Shown here: one piece after another, positions 34,379 to 45,899 of the stretch | Numbering within the stretch: the stretch's first letter is position 1 | How the letters are laid out: every line of letters begins with the position of its first letter | Source of the DNA: Symsagittifera roscoffensis | Taxonomy: Eukaryota > Xenacoelomorpha > Acoela > Convolutidae | Direction: 5' to 3' | Assembly (NCBI RefSeq): GCF_963678635.1 | Contig: NC_087062.1 | Span: 77,122,349 to 77,186,348 of the forward strand | DNA: 64,000 bases | Position numbers and translations under genes: made by a program | The notes under the pieces: generated by a model | The model's input: only the letters and a program-made list of their open reading frames with translations | Databases searched by the model: none | What the model was told of the DNA's origin: nothing

Positions 34379-34573
34379 TTAATTTTTACTGGAAAATTTG
34401 TGTTTATTATAATATTCTTCAATAAAAAGTATCAAGAGAATAGTTGCTAGGGCAAAGGTGACAATTGCCTTTTTTATACATTTGCACATTGTCATGATGA
34501 GGGAGATTAAAAATGTGATGAAAATTATGAAAAAAAGAAAAATATCTATTCGACTGAAAATAGTTCGTATCAT
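34379..34573 (-). CDS. Accessory ORF X2, 64-residue double-membrane-span protein
   Basis: An intact frame of 64 codons with two hydrophobic stretches (FLFFIIFITFLISLIM and VTFALATILLILFI) separated by a short Cys/Lys loop (CKCIKKA). Its ATG overlaps the stop of the preceding ORF as ATGA (34573-34570), and it ends 20 nt before X3. Small, hydrophobic and tightly packed, like accessory genes of viruses. Whether it is expressed is unknown. Confidence 0.45.
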   Translation of the reverse strand: MIRTIFSRIDIFLFFIIFITFLISLIMTMCKCIKKAIVTFALATILLILFIEEYYNKHKFSSKN

Positions 34574-34815
34574 TTAGATAGATTATACGTATTTGTACCT
34601 GTAGATGTGGTCAACGATTTGGGAGAGTTGGAGATATATTTCAAATAGAGAATAGAAAATTTTAAAAAGGATGCAAAAAAAATTATAGAAATTATTATTA
34701 GAGATTCAAAAGTATCAATGAAAATGTATATCAAAAATTTAAATAGATTGAAAAATTTTGTGAAGAGGTTTAGAAGTTTTTGTTTTATGTTTTCAACTGT
34801 TATGAAAAGAAACAT
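34570..34815 (-). CDS. Accessory ORF X1, 81-residue hydrophobic protein
   Basis: An intact 81-codon frame with a Lys/Phe-rich amphipathic start and a long hydrophobic middle (FLIYIFIDTF and IIISIIFFASFLKFSILYL), ending in a polar Ser/Thr/Asn tail. It lies directly after pol copy A and overlaps X2 by 4 nt. No family is recognised. AT-rich sequence can produce such frames by chance, but two in a row with an ATGA junction is suggestive. Confidence 0.42.
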   Translation of the reverse strand: MFLFITVENIKQKLLNLFTKFFNLFKFLIYIFIDTFESLIIISIIFFASFLKFSILYLKYISNSPKSLTTSTGTNTYNLSK

Positions 34816-34859
34816 TTACGAAATTTCTATTTCTTCGCAGGTGAATATTTCCATCAACA

Positions 34860-34901
34860 GTTTATATTTCAATCATGAAATTTTATGATTGAAATATAAA
34901 C
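34860..34901. repeat. Perfect 17-bp inverted repeat with 8-nt loop at the end of pol copy A
   Basis: GTTTATATTTCAATCAT, then GAAATTTT, then the exact reverse complement. Right of the loop the sequence matches pol copy B (near 42335); left of it the match stops. The hairpin therefore marks the rearrangement breakpoint. Confidence 0.85.
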
Positions 34902-37258
34902 TTTGTCCTTTAAAATCTTGTTTTGTTGCTATTTGTTTTTTGATTTGGATGAGGTTTATTTGATTGACATTTTATGCAATCGTTGCATAATACTTTAATC
35001 CAAATTGGTGCATTTGGAAGTAAAATTTTTGTGTAAAATTAGAATCTGTCTTTTCTGATCCTGAGTGTCCTTTTGTATGTTGTGTATGGGATATGTTAAA
35101 TGCTATCAGCATCATGCTGAGGGGGAGACAGGGTACTTTAAAATCGGGTGTTTGATATTCTAAAAGGTCTGTAATTTCATTAATAGTTGTATTATTATAC
35201 TTTCTAAAGTCTCGAAGGAGTGTTTTTTTTCTAATATTGTTGTATCAGCTTTTGTTGGTTTCGTTTTATATTTGTGCCATGATTTGAGTTGTCGAAATAC
35301 GGGATCAAGTTTTTGATATTTTTGTAATAAATGTAGTGTAATTTTTCCTGTTGGTGGTAGAAAAATATTTTCAACTTCTAATATTGATAAAGGAATTGTG
35401 TCGAGTGGGTCATAGAGATCAAAAACTTGATTTATTGTGTATTTTGAATCATTTATTGCTGGTCCTGATAAACTTATTTTGCAGTTAAATTTTCTTTTTC
35501 TATCAATGGCAAGGTGTCTTTTTTGTGTGGTTGTTGTTTGATTGTTTTTGTTGAGTATTATTTTTTATCCAATGTGAATAAGGAATTGGTTTGATTGTGG
35601 ATGTTCCTAATATATCTACTTCATAGTGGTTATTTTGTCAATCTAAATAGAGTGGGAAATGTTGTAAGTTTTTTATTTGTGACTAATCTTTATCAGTTTT
35701 TACTGCGTATTTGCATTCTAATCTTGGTGATGTTTCATTTTTTGCAAGATAGAATTGAATATTTTGTGGTATTTGAACTGTAGTTTTTCGTGTAAGTAGT
35801 TCAGGTGGTGTATTTCTACATAATGTATCTGGTAGTGCGAGATCTTTTCCTGCCGTCCAAACTATATGTAAGTTTGGGAATTTCATTAAAATTAATTGAA
35901 ATCTGTAAACTCTATGGTTTGGGTTTGATTTTTGTGTAAAAAGAAATATTATAGGTTTATGATCTGTAAATAGAACTGTTGGATATTTTGATCAAGTATT
36001 AGAAATTCATATTCGGTAAGTGTGTATATTATAGCTGTGCTTTCTCTCATGAGAGTAGAGAGTCGTATTTCAGCTTGTGTAAATAAGCGAAAATTAGCTG
36101 ATATAAGATTCATTTTGTTTGTTCCACTGTGTGATTGTAGCAATGCTGCGCCGATGCCAAAATTTGAAGCATCGCACATTGCGTAAAATGGTTGATTTGG
36201 ATCTGGGATTGTATTTGATATTTGTTCTGTTAACAATTTTTTAATTTCTTCGAATCTTGTTTGATGTTCGGTAGTCCATTCGAAGTTATTTTGCTGTCTA
36301 AGGATGTTATAGAAAGGTCTGGTCTTAAGTATAATTGCATTTTGTATACATATTTACTTAAGAAATTTAACATTCCAAGGAATTCTTGGATTTTCTTTTT
36401 ATTTGTGGGTGGTTGAAGTTTCTGAATTGCATGTATCCGTGATTTCAATGGAATTATAGTGTTTCTTTTGATAATGTGGCCAAGAAATTTTACGCGTGCA
36501 AGGAAAAAATGTGATTTGTCTGGGGCTGCTTTCATGTTTTCATTTTTGAGTATTTGATGATGTTGTTCTAAAATTATAAACATTTTGTCTTTCGTTTGTG
36601 ACTGCATGAAAAAATCATCTAAGTATGTGATTGCATGTTTTTTGAGTATAGGTGGTCTAAAAATTTTACTCATAAAAGCTGAAAAAGCTGTTGGTCCTAT
36701 GGAAATTCCATAGAATAATCTATTGAATTCGTATTGTTGATTTCCAATAACGAATTGTGTTAATCGTCGTGATTGTTCATCTAGTGGCGTTTGATTGTAT
36801 GCACTAATCATACCTGCGGTTGTGAAATATTTACCATTTATTTTTGTTACAATTACTTGAATAGTTTCAATGGGCCAATTACATTTAGATTCGTCAATTA
36901 GTGAATTGAGGTATCTAGCATCTAGAACGTTTTTTAATGATTCTCCTTTAGCTATGATGATAACTGGATTGATAAAGGTGTTACCTTTTGGTTGTTTTTT
37001 TTTGTTTACTGGTGATATAATTTCATATTGTTCTAAAATGTCAAGTAGTCTGTTTACTTTATCTTGTAAATGTATCGGTACTTTACCTGCTCTTTGCTTT
37101 TTGAAAACTGCGTCAGGTTTTAAAGGTAAATGTAAAGGTGAACTAATTTTTCCAACATCGAATTTTGATGTTGCATAAACTGTTGGAAAATTTAATGATA
37201 GTTTGGCTAATTTGTCGAATTCTTTTTGTGTTGTTTGAGAATATTCAAAATTAAACAT
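34885..37258 (-). pseudogene. pol: pol copy A: reverse transcriptase, RNase H, integrase zinc region
   Basis: The reverse transcriptase frame runs 37258-36230. Motif A reads TTAGMISAYNQTP, with Gly (codon 36814-36812) for the catalytic Asp, while motif C keeps YLDD (about 36630). A frameshift near 36300 precedes RNase H (36236-35949, CDASNFGIGAALLQ) and its end (35886-35683, WTAGKDLALPDTL). The sequence then matches copy B, through the linker, to the hairpin at 34901. The integrase core is missing. Offset to copy B is about 7.45 kb. Confidence 0.85.
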
Positions 37259-37299
37259 TGTTAGAAACTTTTGTTGTTCTTCCGTATAATGTGATATTT

Positions 37300-38345
37300 T
37301 GAATGTTGGTTTAAAATATGGTGTTTTGTGAAGAAGTCAGTGTTTTTTTAGTTGCTTATTATGTTGTTTATTGATAATTCTTTATCAAGAATTGTGGAAT
37401 GACATATATCTAGTAATTGTAATATATTATTGACCCGATATGCTACTTCATTTGTGTGTGAAGTTGAAATATTTGTTTCGCAGTATCCTAAGAGTCCTAA
37501 GGGTAGTGTTATCTAGTATGGTGAATTGTTATATACGTGTAATGAGATAATATCTGAATTTGAATATTTCATATATTTTATTGATGAAATTGTGATTCGG
37601 AAAAATTTATGGATAGATTTAAATTCAAGGTCTGACATAAAGAGATATTGTTTGTTTTGGTCTTTATCGTACTGGTGGACTTGTTTGATTGAAAAGTTAT
37701 ATAGATTTCCTGATAGTGGTTTCAGGTATTTTTGTTCCTGATTGTAAATAGGATAACATTTGGAGAAAAATGGTGGTTGCTTGTTTAATCTTTGAAAGAA
37801 CGTTAAAGATGTGTTTTTTGTTCTTGTGTGTTTATCTTTTATATGAAGTTTGCTATTTAAAATGTTTATTGTGGGAAGTTGTAAATGATATGCCAATGAT
37901 GTTGTATTTTATGTCTGTAATGTGAAATGTTTGTTTAAATGGCTTATTTAGTATTTTATTTTGTTCCATTGTTCTAGTGGGAACAAGAAAAAATTGGATT
38001 TTTCCATAGTTTACTAATGTTGAGCCTTGTGCTGTTGCTAATTTACTGTAATTATAGTGTTACTAATTTACTGTTGCTAATTTACTGTAATTTACTGTAA
38101 TTAATTTGCTGTCTTTATAGGTGTTAGGATTGGATGTAACAATTTGATTTCATTCCAAGTAGGGATGTTAGTAATATTTGATTCTGCTCCTGAATCAAAT
38201 AAAAAATCTATTTCAAGATCGGGTGGTTGAAATACTTTACTGTTTGGGCTTTCTAAGAGAAATGGGATTGTCCAAATTTTTTCTTTTGGCTGTTCTTTTA
38301 GTATATTTTGGTTAATGTGATTTGTACTTGAGCCTTGTTTTTCAT
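37300..38345 (-). pseudogene. Protease and linker, copy A
   Basis: A retropepsin core reads FDSGAESN with the Asp-Ser-Gly at about 38196-38188, followed by PTWNEIKSLHPIL. Stops interrupt it (an extra tract of TTACTG repeats lies at 38035-38110). The linker towards reverse transcriptase (37896-37513) is partly open. Copy B has the same core at 45588. Confidence 0.65.
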
Positions 38346-40440
38346 TATTTACTACTGTTCAACTGGTACATCGTTTCTTATGGGTCTAGTATAGTAGTCT
38401 TGAAGAAGTTCCGATTGATTTTCGTAAATTTGTGAACTAAAGGGTTGTTCGTATACAATGGGTTTGTAGTCGTTTTTGACTGTGATCATATTAACCGAGA
38501 TAGTGTTATTTGTATCACTTTCGCTGTCTGTTGATTCACAATTAATGTGGTTTAATTGTAGTTCGGTACTTTCTGTGTTGTCAATACCAGGGGATCTGAA
38601 ATTGTTTCTTCAGTTGCTTGTACTTGATTACTTTGTCGCTGATGTTTCGGTGTGTTACTTCTATATTTGTGTTGGGAATCAGGGTAACGATTGTTGTTTC
38701 TATAAGGGGATTGAGAATAATTTCTTCGATTGTTATAATTGGGGTTCCTGTTTTGTGCGTTTTTTCGTGACCTATTATAATAATTGTTATTGTTTCCTTG
38801 ATAATTAGATCTATTGTAGGAGTTGTTTTTTGATCTATTGTTTTGGTAACGTTGATTTCTATTGTTTGAATAACTTCTATTTCTATTATTTGAGTAGTTT
38901 CTATTCCTATTGTATGATGAATTACGTGACCTATCGTTTGAATAGTGTCTATTCTTAGAATTTGAATGGGAACTGGTATCAAAAATTTCTGTTCTGTTTG
39001 AATTTGATCGTGAATAGTTGTTTCTATACTGGTTATTTTGGCTATTTGATCAACTATATCTATTTTGTGAGAAATTTCGTGAATTTCGTTGTTCTGGTGA
39101 TCTACCTCTATAACTAGAGTTTTAGGGTGATTGGTTTCTTAATTTGGTTTCTTAATTTTAGGGTGATTGGTTTTGTAATTTGAATTATTTGGGATTGGTT
39201 TACCAGAGCTGTTATTACTATGTATATTTTTGTTTGGTAAATTTTGATGCTTTTTCATGTATTGATAGAATGATTTATTTGGTTCTTTGTACTTTTGCGG
39301 TTTATTTTAATTATCTTGTTGTTTTTGTCTACATTCGGCAATGCTGTGTCTGTATCTTCGGCAATCATTACACCATTTCTTGAAAGATGATTTAACTTTG
39401 AAATTGAGATTTTTCTCATGTATGTTCAAAATTTCAGTAATTTTTTCAGTTAGGTCTACGTCTGAATCATGTATGTTGTTTACATGTGTAGTATTTGTTT
39501 CGATTCTATTAACGTATTGTAGTTTGAGATTTTATGTTTCTTCAAATTTCATAGTGATTTCTGCCTGTTCTAATTTGTCAACTAGTTTTCTGAAATCTAA
39601 TTCTGGTTCTCGAATTGATGAGGGATGTGATGCTCTCTTTTTAGTAGCTATTTTTCTTACTTGGGGTGTTAGAGTCATCCTTAAAATTTCTGTCATTTTC
39701 GTGTTTTTATAATCATGAGTATTCAGTGAATATGCTTTTCGAACTAGTGTTTCGATTCTAACTGCCAATTGTTTGATTGTTTCATTTGGTAGTCTACGAA
39801 TTTTGTTACATAAAATTCTTCGATGTTGTTTATTTCTTTCAGAATCAAACATTTTTGAAAATTCTTGTGTAAATCTTTTCCAATCTAGTTTTATGTCTAT
39901 TGGTAAAACTAAAAACCATTTCTGAGCTGCGCCATCAAATGTTGTTTGGATTAACGCTGGGCGTCTATGTATCCAATTGTGATGGAGTGGTGTATTAATT
40001 GGTTCAGGTCCGATATTTAAAATTAAATTTGCTGTAACTGCGTTTAAAAAGTCTTCTACAGAATATTCAGGGCAGATAATATGGTAGTGGTATTTCATTT
40101 TGCATTTGTGTTGGTTGATAATAATCAGTATTTGCTGGGTGTTTTGAGTAAAAATTATTATTTTGAGATGCGTGATTTGGTCTAGGTTTTCGCATATGTT
40201 GTTCTCGTGTCTATGGTTCAAAAATATCTGGTTGATTTACGTGATAAGAGTGGAGCCTTTGGTTTTGAAAATTTTGTTGATGGTTTTGGTCAAGAAAATT
40301 GTCATCATCTGATGATAGACAATTAGGTGTATACTAAGGTGTTTTTTGTTTATTTTGGTATGGCTGTTTACTATTTTTATTCTGTTGAAAAAATGGATAG
40401 TTTTCAGTTGGGTCTGTTGGATTTCGTGGGTTATCATTAA
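38346..40440 (-). pseudogene. gag: gag capsid and nucleocapsid, copy A
   Basis: The capsid frame 40221-39532 (DPEYSV-equivalent to ADKRLPNETIKQLAVRIETLV) leads to a zinc knuckle WCNDCRRYRHSIAEC at about 39390-39340. An Asn/Arg/Ser/Tyr-rich nucleocapsid tail follows at about 39000-38750. Stops and frameshifts occur near 39530 and 39310. Frames 38982-38581 and 38476-38808 are shadows of the Asn/Arg-rich tail. Confidence 0.7.
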
Positions 40441-40470
40441 AATTTACGAAGTTTGATGTTTGTTGTTGGA

Positions 40471-41260
40471 AATTTTATCGTTATGAAAATGAACGATTAT
40501 ACGGGTTTGTACGAGGAGGTTTAGATGTTTGTAATCTCTTTACGTAGTTATAATTGGGTTCTGCAAAATTACTACTGTTGAATATTCTTTGTTTTTGTGG
40601 TGGTTTAGTCATTGGTCTAAATGTTTGGTAATCCATATGTGAATATTTTGGAGCAACCGAGGGTTTAACCGTAGATTGCAATGTTACTTGAGGTAATATT
40701 GAAGTCTTTGGTTTTGGCGTTGTAAGGTTTGGATGCATATTCTTTGTTTTTGTGGTGGTTTAGTCATTGGTCTAAATGTTTGGTAATCCATATGTGAATA
40801 TTTTGGAGCAACCGAGGGTTTAACCGTAGATTGCAATGTTACTTGAGGTAATATTGAAGTCTTTGGTTTTGGCGTTGTAAGGTTTGGATGTAGCAATCTA
40901 CGGTTAAACCCTCGGTTGCTCCAAAATATTCACATATGGATTACCAAACATTTAGACCAATGACTAAACCACCACAAAAACAAAGAATTTTATCGTTATG
41001 AAAATGAACGATTATGCGGGTTTGTACGAGGAGGTTTAGATGTTTGTAATCTCTTTACGTAGTTATAATTGGGTTCTGCAAAATTACTACTGTTGAATAT
41101 TCTTTGTTTTTGTGGTGGTTTAGTCATTGGTCTAAATGTTTGGTAATCCATATGTGAATATTTTGGAGCAACCGAGGGTTTAACCGTAGATTGCAATGTT
41201 ACTTGAGGTAATATTGAAGTCTTTGGTTTTGGCGTTGTAAGGTTTGGATGTATCGGTGAA
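40471..41260. repeat. Three direct and one inverted copy of a gag segment
   Basis: A block encoding (on -) HPNLTTPKPKTSILPQ to PPQKQRI occurs in full at 40471-40738, without its 5' part at 40738-40891, and in full at about 40988-41252. Between them 40891-40987 is the reverse complement of the middle of the block. Outside, the reading frame continues into copy A gag. In gag copy B most of the block is deleted (48028-48030). Confidence 0.9.
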
Positions 41261-41267
41261 ATACTTT

Positions 41268-41500
41268 CTATTTGATCCAAGGATAGGCCTTGATGATCAG
41301 GTTATAATTTTTTAATGGTATAAAAAGGATTTAATTTAATTATTTAATGGAGATCCAAGGAAAGCCTTGATGATCTAGTTTAAAATTGAACAAGTTGAAA
41401 TGAAATAGTGTTTGATGATGTTAGTGGTTTAATGATTGCTGTTATGTTTAGGTGATGAAGCTGGGGATGCCAGGATGTTCCAATGAGGATTGTTTATTAA
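41268..41500. other. Junction between gag copy A and integrase copy B
   Basis: GATCCAAGGATAGGCCTTGATGATC (41275) and GATCCAAGGAAAGCCTTGATGATC (41351) form a short direct repeat at the junction of the two gag-pol copies. No gene is seen. Confidence 0.5.
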
Positions 41501-42568
41501 TTATTCGGTAGGGTCCTGTTCGAAGTGGTTGTTAGTTTTTGGAGATTCCTTTTTGCGTATTAAAATTAGGTATTAAAACAAATGTTCCAATTTTTAAGTC
41601 TGTGGCTGGCATGAAGCGTGAATTAATTTGGTTATTTTTATTTTGCCTTTGTAACAATTTCTTCGTTACTTTTTGGTAGATTTCATTGTGTTTCTATGTC
41701 TTTTTAAAATCCATTTGGTATGTGTACCGGAAGCTAACTTAAAAATTTGTGGATGATGAAAATTGTCTTCATCATGTGTGTGTAAGGGTAGGTTATAACA
41801 AATTGAATCGTTGTTTGGTTGACAATAACCTTGTGCATTTTTATGAGCGTTTGCTGTAAACATGATTGGTTTTCGTGGCTTTTGAAAAACCATTTCGTAT
41901 GGTGACATTCCTAATGTTGTTGTGATTTGTGATTTGTAATGGGAATAATTTTACATTTGTTGACCATTCAGTGTATCGTGTATCATTTCCATTAATGATG
42001 CATCTAAGATATTCTTGTAGTGAACGATTCATACCTTCGGCTAATCCATTTGTCCAAGGTGCATGAGATGTACGTGGTTTATTTTTAATATTATACAGGT
42101 GGCATAATGTGATGATTTCGATTTTAATGAATTCTGTTCCATTATCTGTGACTAGTATTTCTGGTAGTCCGAATTTAGCTATCCAATGTTCGTAAAGTGT
42201 TGTGTATGCATAATAAACATTCACTGTGGTACTGGGTTGAGTGCTACGTAGTGTTTAAAAGCATCAACAATTACCATAATTTAAGAATTTTCTTCGGAGG
42301 ATGGTGAAATTGGTCCTTTTGTGTCGAATGAAATTCTATGATTGAAAAATAAAATTTGTCTTTTAAAATCTTGTTTTGTTGCTACTTGTTTTTGATTTGG
42401 ATAAGGTTTATTTAATTGACATATTATGCAATCGTTGCATAATACTTTAATCCAAATTGGTGCATTTGGGAGGTAAAAATTTTGTGTAAAATTTGAGTAA
42501 GTCTTTTCTGATCCTGAGTGTCCTTTTGTATGTTGTGTATGGGATATGTTAAATGCTATCAGCATCAT
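41500..42568 (-). pseudogene. Integrase, copy B
   Basis: H2C2 zinc domain at 42568-42390 (HTKGHSGSEKTY, then CNDCIICQ); first Asp in HRISFDTKGP near 42330; stop after EENS near 42283; frameshift near 42227; second Asp in VTDNGTEF near 42150; and Glu in GLAEGMNRSL near 42040. The Asp-Glu spacing is 35 residues. The C-terminal part (41908-41666) shifts frame again. A retroviral-type integrase, degenerate. Confidence 0.88.
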
Positions 42569-42599
42569 GCTGAGGGGGAGACAGTGTACTTTAAAATCG

Positions 42600-44710
42600 G
42601 GTGTTTGATATTCTTAAAGGTCTGTAATTTCATTAATAGTTGTATTATTATATTTTCTAAAGTATCGAAGGAGTGTTTTTTTTTCTAATATTATTGTATC
42701 AGCTTTTGTTGGTTTCGTTTTATATTTGTGCCATGATTTGAGTTGTCGAAACACGGGATCAAGGTTTTGATATTTTTGTAATAAATGTAGTGTAATTTTT
42801 CCTGTTGGTGGTAGAAAAAATTTTTCAACTTCTAATTTTTAAAATGGAATTGTGTCGAGTGGGTCATGGAGATCAAAAACTTGATTTATTGTGTACTTTG
42901 AATCATTTATTGGTGGTCCTGATAAATTTATTTTGTCAGTTAAATTTTCTTTTCCTATCAATGGAAAGGTGTCTTTTTTGTGTGGTTGTTGTTTGATTGA
43001 TTTTTGTTGAGTATTATTTTTTATCCAATGTGAATAAGGAATTGGTTTGAATGTGGATGTTCCTAATAGATCTACTTCATAGTGGTTATTTTGACAATCG
43101 AAATAGAGTGGGGAATGTTGTAAGTTATTTATTTGTGACTGATCTATATCAGATGTTACTGCGTCTTTGCATTCTAATCTTGGTGATGTTTCATTTTTTG
43201 CAAGATAGAATTTAATATTTTGTGGTATTTCAACTGAAGTTTTTCGTGTAAGTAGTTCAAGTGGTGTATTTCTACTTAATGTATCTGGTAGTGCGAGATT
43301 TTTTCCTGCCGTCCAAACTATAGTTAAGTTTGGGAATTTCATTAAAATTAATTAAAATCTATAAACTCTATGGTTTGGGTTTGATTTCTGTGTAAAAAGA
43401 AATATTATAGGTTTATGATCTGCAAATAGAACTGTTGGATGTTTTGATCCAAGTATTAGAATTTCATATTCGGTAAGTGTGTATATTATAGCTGTGCATT
43501 CTCTCATGAGAGTAGAGAGTCGTAGTTCAGCTTGTGTAAATAAGCGAGAATTGGCTGATATAAGATTCATTTTGTTTGTTCCACTGTGTGATTGTAGCAA
43601 TGCTGCGCCGATGCCAAAATTTGAAGCATCGCACATTGCGTAAAATGGTTGATTTGGATCCGGGATTGTATTTGATATTTGTTCTATTAACAATTTTTTA
43701 ATTTCTTCGAATCTTGTTTGATGTTCGGTAGTCCATTCGAAGTTATTTTGCTGTCTAAAGATGTTATAGAAAGGTCTTAAGTATAATTGCATTTTGTATA
43801 CATATTTACTTAAGAAATTTAACATTCCAAGGAATTCTTGGATTTTCTTTTTATTTGTGGGTCGTTGAAGTTTCTGAATTGCATGTATCCGTGATTTCAA
43901 TGGAGTTATAGTGTTTCTTTTGATAATGTGGCCAAGAAATTTTACGCGTGTTAGGAAAAAATGTGATTTGTCTGGGGCTGCTTTCATGTTTTCATTTTTG
44001 AGTATTTGATGATATAGTTCTAAAATTATAAACATTTTGTCTTTCGTTTGTGACTGCATGAAAACATAATCTAAGTATGTGATTGCATGTTTTTTGGGTT
44101 CAAGTGGTCTAAAAATTTTACTCATAAAAGCTGAAAAAGCTGCTGGTCCTATGGAAATTCCATTGAATAATCTATTGAATTCGTATTGTTGATTTCCAAT
44201 AACGAATTGTGTTAATCGTCGTGATTGTTCTTCTACTGGCATTTGATTGTATGCACTATTCATATCTGCGGTTGTGAAATATTTACCATTTATTTTTGTT
44301 AGAATTACTTGATTAGGTTCATTGGGCCAATTAGATTTAGATTCGTCAATTAGTGAATTGAGGTATCTAGCATCTAGAACGATTTTTAATGATTCTCCTT
44401 TAGCTATGATGATAACTGGATTAATAAAGGTGTTACCTTTTGGTTGTTTTTCTTTGTTTACTGGTGATATAATTTCATATTGTTCTAAAATGTCAAGTAG
44501 TCTGTTTACTTTATCTTGTAAATGTATCGGTACTTTACCTGCTCTTTGCTTTTTGAAAACTGCGTCAGGTTTTGAAGGTGAATGTAGCAGTGAACTAATT
44601 TTTCCAACATCGAATTTTGATGTTGCATAAACTGTTGGAAAATTTAATGATAGTTCGGCTAATTTGTCGAATTCTTTTTGTGTTATTTGAGAATATTCAA
44701 AATTAAACAT
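42600..44710 (-). pseudogene. pol: Reverse transcriptase and RNase H, copy B
   Basis: A 452-codon frame (44710-43352) is intact in length. Fingers, motif A TTADMNSAYNQMPV (about 44278-44237) with its Asp, LFNGISIGPAAFSAFM, motif C YLDYVF with Tyr (TAT, 44068-44066) for the second Asp, thumb LGHIIKRNTI, and RNase H CDASNFGIGAAL and ADHKPIIFLFTQK are all present. After a stop the next frame (43342-42839) carries WTAGKNLALPDTLSRN and the linker to integrase. The enzyme cannot be active with the motif C change. Confidence 0.9.
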
Positions 44711-44759
44711 TGTTAGAAACGTTTGTTGTTCTTCCGTATGATGTGATATTTTAAACGTT

Positions 44760-45650
44760 GGTTTAAAATATGGTGTTTTTGTGAAGTAGTCAGTGTTTCT
44801 TTTTTAGTTGCTTATTATGTTGTTTATTGATAATTCTTCATCAAGAATTGTGGATTGACATATATCTAGTAATTGTAATATATTATTGACTCGATATGCT
44901 ACTTCATTTGTGGGTGAAGTTGTAGCATTTGTTTCACAGTATCCTAAGAGTCCTAAGGGTAGTGTTATCTGATATGGTGAATTGTTATATACATGTAATG
45001 AGATAATATCTGAATTTGAATGTTTTATGAAACTGTGATTCGGAAAAATTTATGGAGAGGTTTAAATTCAAGCTCTGACATAACGAGATGTTGTTTGTTT
45101 TGGTCTTTATCGTACTGGTGGACTTGTTTCATTGAAAAGTTATATACATTTCCTGATAGTGGATTCTTGTATTTTCGTTCCTGATTGTAAAAAGGATAAA
45201 TTTTGGAGAAAAATGTTGGTTGTTTGTTTAATCTTTGAAAGAATGTTAAAGATGTGTTTTTGTTCTTGTGTATTTATCTTTGATATGAAGTTTGCTATTT
45301 AAAATGTTTATTGTGGGATTATACTTAGTTATAAATGGTATGCCAATGATGTTGTGTTTTATGTCTGTAATGTGAAATGTTTGTTTAAATTGTTTTTTTT
45401 AGTATTTTATTTTGTTCCATTGTTCTAGTGAGAACAAGGAAAAATTGGATTTTTCCAAAGTTTACTAATTTTGAGCCTTGTGCTGTTGCTAATTTACTTG
45501 CTGTCTTTAAAGGTTTTAGGATTGGATGTAACGATTTGATTTCATTCCAAGTAGGGATGTTAATAATAATTGATTCTGCTCCTGAATCAATTAAAAAACC
45601 TATTTCAAGATCGGGTGGTTGAAATACTTTAATTTGGGCTTTCTAAGAGA
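44760..45650 (-). pseudogene. Protease and linker, copy B
   Basis: The retropepsin core reads FLIDSGAESIIINIP with Asp-Ser-Gly at 45588-45580, and a downstream block NFGKIQFFLVLTRTMEQ. The linker to reverse transcriptase contains stops. Confidence 0.7.
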
Positions 45651-45899
45651 AATGGTATTGTCCAAATCTTTTCTCTTGGCTGTTCTTTTTGTATATTTTG
45701 GTAATGGTTACTTGTATTTGAGCGTTGATTTTCGTTATTGACTACTGTATTTATTTCAGTTACATTCTGTTCAATTGATACATCGTTTCTCATGGGTAGT
45801 GAAGGAGTTCCGATTGATTTTCGTAAATGTGGGAACTAAAAAGTTGTTCGTACATGATGGGTTCATAGTCGTTTTTGACTGCGATCATATTAACTGAGA

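Noticed and set aside
36870-37178. 102-codon + strand frame repeated at 44322-44630
   Set aside because: Antisense shadow of the reverse transcriptase fingers in both pol copies.
38476-38982. Ile/Thr-rich and Cys/Val-rich frames on both strands
   Set aside because: They are alternative readings of the Asn/Arg/Ser/Tyr-rich gag nucleocapsid tail.
40471-41260. CRISPR-like array
   Set aside because: Repeats are long, coding, few and partly inverted, without spacers. This is eukaryotic retroelement DNA.
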